This document shows positions 46,015 through 50,137 of a DNA stretch of 50,137 nucleotides, piece by piece. The position numbers and the translations under genes were made by a program. The notes beneath the pieces were generated by a model. It was not told the origin of the DNA and made no database searches. It worked only from the letters and a program-made list of their open reading frames with translations. Position 1 is the stretch's first letter, and each line of letters opens with the position of its first letter. Origin of the DNA: Flavobacterium gelidicaeli (lineage in GTDB: Bacteria > Bacteroidota > Bacteroidia > Flavobacteriales > Flavobacteriaceae); assembly GCF_013294005.1 (NCBI RefSeq), contig NZ_JABSNK010000019.1, positions 1-50,137 on the forward strand. The letters run 5' to 3'.

Positions 46015-46359
46015 TTATTTTACTTTATTAAGTATTGCTTTGAAAGCTACTGGGTGGTTCATAGCCAAATCTGCAAGAACTTTACGGTTCAATTCGATAT
46101 TGTTCTTTTTCACTTTACCCATGAATTGAGAATAAGACATTCCTTCCAATCTAGCTCCAGCGTTAATACGTTGAATCCATAAAGCACGGAAATTTCTTTT
46201 ATTCACTTTTCTGTCACGGTAAGCGTAGCACATTGCTTTCTCTACCGCATTCTTAGCAACTGTCCAAACGTTTTTACGTCTACCAAAGAAACCTTTGGCT
46301 TGCTTCATTATTTTTTTTCTTCTTGCTCTTTTAGCAACTGAATTTACCGCTCTTGGCAT
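46015..46359 (-). CDS. rplT: Large ribosomal subunit protein bL20
   Basis: A 114-residue, strongly basic protein that binds 23S rRNA early in 50S assembly. MPRAVNSVAKRARRKKIMKQAKGFFGRRKNVWTVAKNAVEKAM...YAYRDRKVNKRNFRALWIQRINAGARLEGMSYSQFM is the full family pattern and length. In some bacteria L20 represses its own operon by binding the leader RNA. A 173-base gap separates it from rpmI, larger than usual, and contains AT-rich simple sequence (TTATTAGTTACTAGT on the minus strand). Confidence 0.98.
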   Translation of the reverse strand: MPRAVNSVAKRARRKKIMKQAKGFFGRRKNVWTVAKNAVEKAMCYAYRDRKVNKRNFRALWIQRINAGARLEGMSYSQFMGKVKKNNIELNRKVLADLAMNHPVAFKAILNKVK

Positions 46360-46532
46360 AATTTTTATGTGTTTTTGTAGCAGGCGGCCTGAATTTAATC
46401 AAAAGCACTTATTGGCCATACTCCAAGGTTATTTTAAATTGTTTTAACCGAAAGATTAATCTGTGCAAAAGGAATTAGACATTAGGCAAAAGTTTTATAA
46501 CTATTGACTAGTAACTAATAACTAATTGTCTA

Positions 46533-46730
46533 CTAGATAATTCTTAATTGTTGTTTGATACTTTTCATATCTGTTTTGTGAACTAGCGCTGAGTGTGTCA
46601 AAGCTAATTTACGTTTTTTAGATTTTTTAGTCAAGATATGACTTTTAAAAGCATGCTTTCTTTTAATCTTTCCAGAACCAGTAACTTTAAAACGTTTCTT
46701 GGCGCTAGATTTGGTTTTCATTTTAGGCAT
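46533..46730 (-). CDS. rpmI: Large ribosomal subunit protein bL35
   Basis: A 65-residue basic protein with the typical MPKMKTKSSAKKRFKVTGSGKIKRKHAFKSHILTKKSKKRKL start. Normal family length. It sits between infC and rplT as in most bacteria. The 124-base gap before it (toward infC) holds GC-rich hairpins described separately. Confidence 0.98.
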   Translation of the reverse strand: MPKMKTKSSAKKRFKVTGSGKIKRKHAFKSHILTKKSKKRKLALTHSALVHKTDMKSIKQQLRII

Positions 46731-46782
46731 TTTTTCCTAGTGTTTTAATTTATTCTTACTTACTTATCTTTTCCTTCTCTAA

Positions 46783-46854
46783 TCCTTCCCGACGAGGAGG
46801 GAGTAGAAAAGTATATTGCTATCCACTTCATTCCCCCTTCGGGGGTTAGGGGGA
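46783..46854 (-). repeat. GC-rich hairpin insert between infC and rpmI
   Basis: Just after the infC stop the minus strand reads CCCCCTAACCCCCGAAGGGGG (stem CCCCC/GGGGG, plus-strand 46833-46845). A second hairpin-like block, CCCTCCTCGTCGGGAAGG, lies near 46783-46802. Both are far more GC-rich than the flanks. Similar CCCCCTAACCCCCGAAGGGGG strings are, as I recall, dispersed in Flavobacterium genomes. Confidence 0.5.
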
Positions 46855-47412
46855 TTATTTCTTCTTCTTAGGAGCAATGAACATAATCATTCTCTTTCCT
46901 TCAAGAACAGGCATTGCTTCCACTTTACCAAACTCCTCTAGATCTGTAGCTAATCTTAATAGTAAGATTTGACCTTGATCTTTATAGATAATAGAACGTC
47001 CTTTAAAGAATACAAATGCTTTTAATTTAGCACCTTCTTTTAAGAACTTTTCAGCATTCTTTCTCTTAAATTCATAATCGTGCTCATCTGTTTGAGGACC
47101 AAAACGAATTTCCTTCACAGTTACCTGTGTAGATTTTGCTTTTAAGACTTTATCACGTTTCTTTTGTTCGTAAACAAATTTCTTGTAATCCATAATCTTA
47201 CACACTGGCGGCTCAGCATTGGGTGAAATTTCAACTAAATCTAGTTCAAATTGATCCGCTAAACGCAAAGCTTCTGAAAGTTTAAAAACTCCAGGCTCTA
47301 TGTTTTCACCTACAAGACGTACCTCTTGTATACCACGAATATGATTATTTATTCTGTGGGCATCCTTTTTTTCTACGCGAGGTTGGTAACCTCTGTTGCT
47401 TCTTATTGCTAT
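46855..47412 (-). CDS. infC: Translation initiation factor IF-3, with ATA start
   Basis: IF-3 binds the 30S subunit and checks start-codon pairing. The conserved sequence runs from AIRSNRGYQPRVEKKDAHRINNHIRGIQEVRLVGENIEPGVFKLSEALRLADQ to FIAPKKKK, about 185 residues. No ATG, GTG or TTG exists in this frame between an upstream stop (inside the end of thrS) and TTG 47268. Starting at 47268 would remove nearly 50 conserved residues. ATA at 47410-47412 (then GCA ATA AGA) matches the position where homologues begin MAIRSNRG. Many bacteria use rare starts (AUU in E. coli) for infC so that IF-3 limits its own synthesis. It begins 16 bases after the thrS stop. Confidence 0.9.
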   Translation of the reverse strand: MAIRSNRGYQPRVEKKDAHRINNHIRGIQEVRLVGENIEPGVFKLSEALRLADQFELDLVEISPNAEPPVCKIMDYKKFVYEQKKRDKVLKAKSTQVTVKEIRFGPQTDEHDYEFKRKNAEKFLKEGAKLKAFVFFKGRSIIYKDQGQILLLRLATDLEEFGKVEAMPVLEGKRMIMFIAPKKKK

Positions 47413-47428
47413 GACTTTATAATTTAAG

Positions 47429-49375
47429 TTAAACTGTAAATACTTTTAATGTTTTTTTGATTTCTGCATCAATAATTGCAGCAAATTCTTCTATTGTAAT
47501 GGTACTATTTCCTTTTCCTTCTTGTCCATGACGGCGTATAGAAATCGTACCGTTTTTCTCTTCTTCCTCACCTACAATTAGCATAAAAGGAATTTTTTGC
47601 ATTTCTGCATCTCTGATTTTTTTACCAATTGTTTCGTTTCGGTTGTCTACGATTGCGCGAATTTCGTGATTTTCTAGCAAATCTAAAACTTTTTTGGCAT
47701 ATATTTCATATTTCTCACTTAAAGACAAGATTATAGCCTGTTCTGGCATTAGCCATAGCGGGAAATTTCCTGCAGTATGCTCTAGTAAGATAGCTATAAA
47801 TCGCTCCATAGATCCAAATGGTGCTCTGTGGATCATTACAGGTCTGTGTAATTCATTGTCTGATCCTTTGTATGTCAAATCAAAACGTTCAGGTAAATTG
47901 TAATCCACCTGAATTGTTCCCAGTTGCCATTGTCTTCCCAGGGCATCTTTAACCATGAAATCTAATTTAGGACCGTAAAATGCAGCTTCTCCATACTCTA
48001 TTACGGTTTTTAAACCCTTGTCTGCAGCAGCATTGATAATAGCGTTCTCGGCTTTCTCCCAGTTTTCATCACTTCCTATGTATTTTTCTCTGTCTTCCTT
48101 ATCTCTCAATGAGATTTGAGCTGTAAAGTTTTCAAAACCTAAGGAGCCAAATACATAAAGTACAAGGTCAATAACTTTTTTAAACTCTTCATCCAGTTGC
48201 TCTGGAGTACAAAAAATATGAGCGTCATCCTGAGTAAAGCCACGAACACGAGTTAAGCCGTGTAGTTCTCCACTTTGTTCGTAACGGTAAACAGTACCAA
48301 ATTCAGCGTAACGCTTTGGTAAATCCTTGTATGACCAGGGTCTTACATTATAAATTTCACAGTGATGAGGGCAGTTCATCGGTTTCAATAAAAACTCTTC
48401 ACCTTCGTTAGGAGTAGATATAGGCTGGAAACTATCAGCTCCATACTTAGCATAATGACCAGAAGTAACATAAAGTTCCTTGTGACCTATATGTGGAGTA
48501 ACAACTTGCTCGTAACCTGCTTTTTTTTGCGCTTTCTTCAAGAATTGCTCTAAGCGCTCTCTCAATGCGGCTCCTTTTGGTAACCATAATGGTAAGCCTG
48601 CTCCAACTTTTTGAGAAAAAGCAAACAATTCTAATTCCTTACCTAATTTTCTATGGTCTCTACGTTTTGCCTCTTCCAGCAAAAGTAAATATTCAGTTAA
48701 GTCTTTCTGTTTAGGGAATGATGTTCCGTAAACACGAGTCAATTGCTTGTTTTTTTCATCGCCTCTCCAGTAAGCACCAGCAACGCTCATTACTTTCATG
48801 GCTTTAATGATCCCTGTATTCGGAATATGTCCACCGCGACATAAATCAGTAAAAGTATCGTGATCGCAAAACGTAATCGTTCCGTCTTCAAGATTAGTAA
48901 TCATCTCAGTTTTGTAAACATTGTCTTTGTATAATTCTAAAGCTTCTGCCTTAGTTACAGGGCGTAATTTAAATTCATGCTTTCCTCTTGATATTTCAAG
49001 AACGCGGTCTTCAATTTTCTTAAAGTCTGCTTCTGTAATTTTATGATCTTCAAAATCTACATCGTAATAAAATCCATTAGCAATTGCAGGTCCAAGAGTT
49101 AATTTAACACCAGGGTACATTTCCTCAAGAACTTGTGCCATGACGTGCGAAGTTGAATGCCAAAAAGCTTTCTTACCACCTTCGTCATTCCATGTAAATA
49201 ATATAAGACTACCATCCGTTGTCAAAGGAGTGCTTGTTTCAACGGTCGTCCCGTTAAATGATGCCGAAATTACATTTCTAGCAAAACCTTCGCTAATACT
49301 TTTAGCAACATCCATCGGAGTAACGTCTTGTGCGTACTCTCTAACTGACCCATCGGGCAAAGTAATCTTAATCAT
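47429..49375 (-). CDS. thrS: Threonyl-tRNA synthetase
   Basis: A 648-residue class II synthetase charging tRNA-Thr. In order: TGS domain (1-60, ITLPDGSVREYAQDVTPMDVA) and editing domain with H73 and H77 (WHSTSHVMAQ) and CDHDTFTDLCRGGH (170-183). The catalytic domain has KPMNCPHHCE (zinc-site C335), RVRGFTQDDAHIFC (motif 2) and HRAPFGSMERFIAILLEH (motif 3). The anticodon-binding domain ends the protein (ILSLSEKYEIYAKKVLDLLENHEIRAIVDNRNETIGKKI). First gene of the operon with infC, rpmI and rplT. Confidence 0.98.
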   Translation of the reverse strand: MIKITLPDGSVREYAQDVTPMDVAKSISEGFARNVISASFNGTTVETSTPLTTDGSLILFTWNDEGGKKAFWHSTSHVMAQVLEEMYPGVKLTLGPAIANGFYYDVDFEDHKITEADFKKIEDRVLEISRGKHEFKLRPVTKAEALELYKDNVYKTEMITNLEDGTITFCDHDTFTDLCRGGHIPNTGIIKAMKVMSVAGAYWRGDEKNKQLTRVYGTSFPKQKDLTEYLLLLEEAKRRDHRKLGKELELFAFSQKVGAGLPLWLPKGAALRERLEQFLKKAQKKAGYEQVVTPHIGHKELYVTSGHYAKYGADSFQPISTPNEGEEFLLKPMNCPHHCEIYNVRPWSYKDLPKRYAEFGTVYRYEQSGELHGLTRVRGFTQDDAHIFCTPEQLDEEFKKVIDLVLYVFGSLGFENFTAQISLRDKEDREKYIGSDENWEKAENAIINAAADKGLKTVIEYGEAAFYGPKLDFMVKDALGRQWQLGTIQVDYNLPERFDLTYKGSDNELHRPVMIHRAPFGSMERFIAILLEHTAGNFPLWLMPEQAIILSLSEKYEIYAKKVLDLLENHEIRAIVDNRNETIGKKIRDAEMQKIPFMLIVGEEEEKNGTISIRRHGQEGKGNSTITIEEFAAIIDAEIKKTLKVFTV

Positions 49376-49395
49376 TGTTTGTTAATTTAAGAATG

Positions 49396-49426
49396 CAAAT
49401 ATAAACCATTACAAAAGCACATCCAA
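49396..49426 (-). promoter_or_regulatory. Promoter of the thrS operon
   Basis: On the minus strand TTG (49424-49426), 20 bases, TATATTTG (49396-49403): a full match to the Bacteroidota pattern, 20 bases before the thrS ATG. Confidence 0.75.
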
Positions 49427-49488
49427 TATATATGTTAGGATTGTTTCATTATTATTTAGCTTAGTCCATAAAGAGTAAATTAATCCGT

Positions 49489-49644
49489 ACCTATATATAA
49501 GGATAGTTCAATAATAAATTTCAGGAGCTATTTCCTGCTCTCCGCTGTATCTCTAGTGGCGAACCCCGCCACTAGAGGATGCCGCTGCTATCAGGGCTAA
49601 TGCAGTAGAGTAGGAGATGTGATTTTGATACCTATATATAAGGA
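49489..49644. repeat. 15-base direct repeat flanking stem-loop copy D
   Basis: ACCTATATATAAGGA occurs at 49489-49503 and 49630-49644, 141 bases apart, with copy D between. Related sequence also extends outward: GAGTAAATTAATCCGTAC precedes the first copy, and GAGTAAGGGATTGATCCATAC overlaps and follows the second. Confidence 0.7.
49522..49600 (+). repeat. Long imperfect stem-loop element, copy D
   Basis: Central stem CTCTAGTGGCG (49551-49561) with CGCCACTAGAG (49567-49577), perfect over 11 bp. The outer arms AGCTATTTCCTGCTCTCCGC and GCCGCTGCTATCAGGGCTAA pair imperfectly and match copy B at 18/20 and 22/25 positions. The loops differ completely between B and D, so the arms are the conserved part. 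Confidence 0.75.
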
Positions 49645-49941
49645 GTAAGGGATTGATCCATACTTTTTCATTTACAAATCGAAGAAATTCCATTGTTTAA
49701 GGAGTTGGGTAACTTTATATGGCGCTCCTAATCCAAGAGCAGTTATAGAAAAAGCTTTTACGAGCAAATACATTTAATAAAAGCGCTGAAGACGGCGGGT
49801 ACAGAATAAATGGAGCGCTAATAATATCGACAATTCCTACAATTATTAAAAACTTTAAAAAAGAGTAATTCGCAAAGTTTGCATTTCCAGTGAGTTAAAG
49901 CTAGGGTTGAACAAATGTCAAAAATAAGTGATTTAAAAGTA

Positions 49942-49971
49942 TTGTTTAACGGTATAAAGGAGTTACTTTTG
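49942..49971 (+). promoter_or_regulatory. Tandem promoter 1 of a probable stable-RNA operon
   Basis: TTG (49942-49944), 19 bases, TACTTTTG (49964-49971), then CACCCGC. The 16 bases at 49963-49978 recur exactly at 50082-50097. Confidence 0.7.
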
Positions 49972-50059
49972 CACCCGCAACAGCGAATAAGTTCTTTACA
50001 TTATGACAAGCAAAACGAAATAAGTTGAGAATTTATTTTCAAATTATTTTAAAAAAAGC

Positions 50060-50090
50060 TTGTGAGAAATAAAAGAGTTTATTACTTTTG
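50060..50090 (+). promoter_or_regulatory. Tandem promoter 2 of a probable stable-RNA operon
   Basis: TTG (50060-50062), 20 bases, TACTTTTG (50083-50090), then CACCCGC. It lies 119 bases after the first promoter. The window ends 47 bases later, before any RNA gene is seen. The intervening AGTTCTTTACATT (from 49990) is reminiscent of boxA-like leader sequence. Confidence 0.7.
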
Positions 50091-50137
50091 CACCCGCTTC
50101 GGGAAACATGTTTAACATGAAAACGAGGTTAAAAAAA

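Larger units (their letters stand above)
49376..50137. other. Terminal intergenic region
   Basis: 762 bases without a gene. Left to right: the thrS promoter, a 15-base direct repeat (49489-49503), stem-loop copy D, the second direct repeat (49630-49644), a stretch of about 300 bases with no recognisable content, then two tandem promoters (49942-50090). A short frame near 49699-49776 (VTLYGAPNPRAVIEKAFTSKYI, then stop) has protein-like wording but no start and could be a gene remnant. Confidence 0.6.

Noticed and set aside
49699..49776. Protein-like frame (VTLYGAPNPRAVIEKAFTSKYI) near the right end
   Set aside because: No start codon upstream in frame, no family recognised, too short to call a pseudogene with confidence.
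1..50137. Search for CRISPR arrays, insertion sequences, prophage and toxin-antitoxin genes
   Set aside because: No regularly spaced repeats, transposase, integrase, phage structural or toxin-antitoxin motifs were seen in any frame.

Overview
This window looks like a chromosomal piece of a Flavobacteriaceae genome (phylum Bacteroidota), most likely Flavobacterium. It is AT-rich. Many genes are preceded by the Bacteroidota sigma promoter pattern TTG-(17 to 23 bases)-TAnnTTTG, and Shine-Dalgarno sites are hardly visible. The gene content also fits: TPR and beta-barrel outer-membrane proteins, DUF2911, fused SecDF, a TPR histidine kinase, and the linked set rel / fur-like / purA. The last 200 bases carry two tandem promoters of the type found before stable RNA genes, and the sequence then stops, so the window end may be a contig end at an rRNA or tRNA operon.

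Layout. 1-1000: a frameshifted small lipoprotein gene and intergenic repeats. 992-8331 (minus strand): NudK-like Nudix hydrolase, purA, a Fur-family regulator, a bifunctional Rel (p)ppGpp enzyme, a secreted beta-lactamase-like hydrolase and an SpoU-type RNA methyltransferase. 8538-18826: a TRIC/UPF0126 membrane protein, then a surface-polysaccharide locus with a FemAB-like protein, FdtB-like aminotransferase, Wzx flippase, hexapeptide acyltransferase, four glycosyltransferases, an FdtA-like ketoisomerase and a SAM methyltransferase. The pairing of FdtA and FdtB suggests a 3-amino-3,6-dideoxyhexose in the glycan. 18843-26800: ftsE, a TPR / PhzF / outer-membrane barrel set, DUF2911 and a GreA/B-like protein. 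27004-32268: two asnB paralogues around a lipoprotein amidohydrolase. 32697-35813: fdhD and a YdeP/FdhF-type molybdoenzyme. 36591-42754: gyrB, mdh, secDF. 42875-45863 (minus): a tiny four-cysteine secreted protein and a two-component pair. 46015-49375 (minus): the thrS-infC-rpmI-rplT translation operon.

Most of the window is ordinary core genome. The points most worth a second look are these: (1) a family of long imperfect stem-loops at four intergenic places, three of them just downstream of a gene and in its orientation; (2) infC, which has no ATG, GTG or TTG that could give a full-length protein and seems to start at ATA; (3) the nearly identical promoters of the two asnB copies; (4) a predicted almost leaderless promoter for the Fur-like gene; (5) the TPR/barrel pair; and (6) the tandem stable-RNA promoters at the edge. 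No CRISPR array, insertion sequence, prophage or tRNA was recognised. I saw no clear evidence of a wholly new multi-gene system. All family assignments come from reading motifs by eye, not from a database search.
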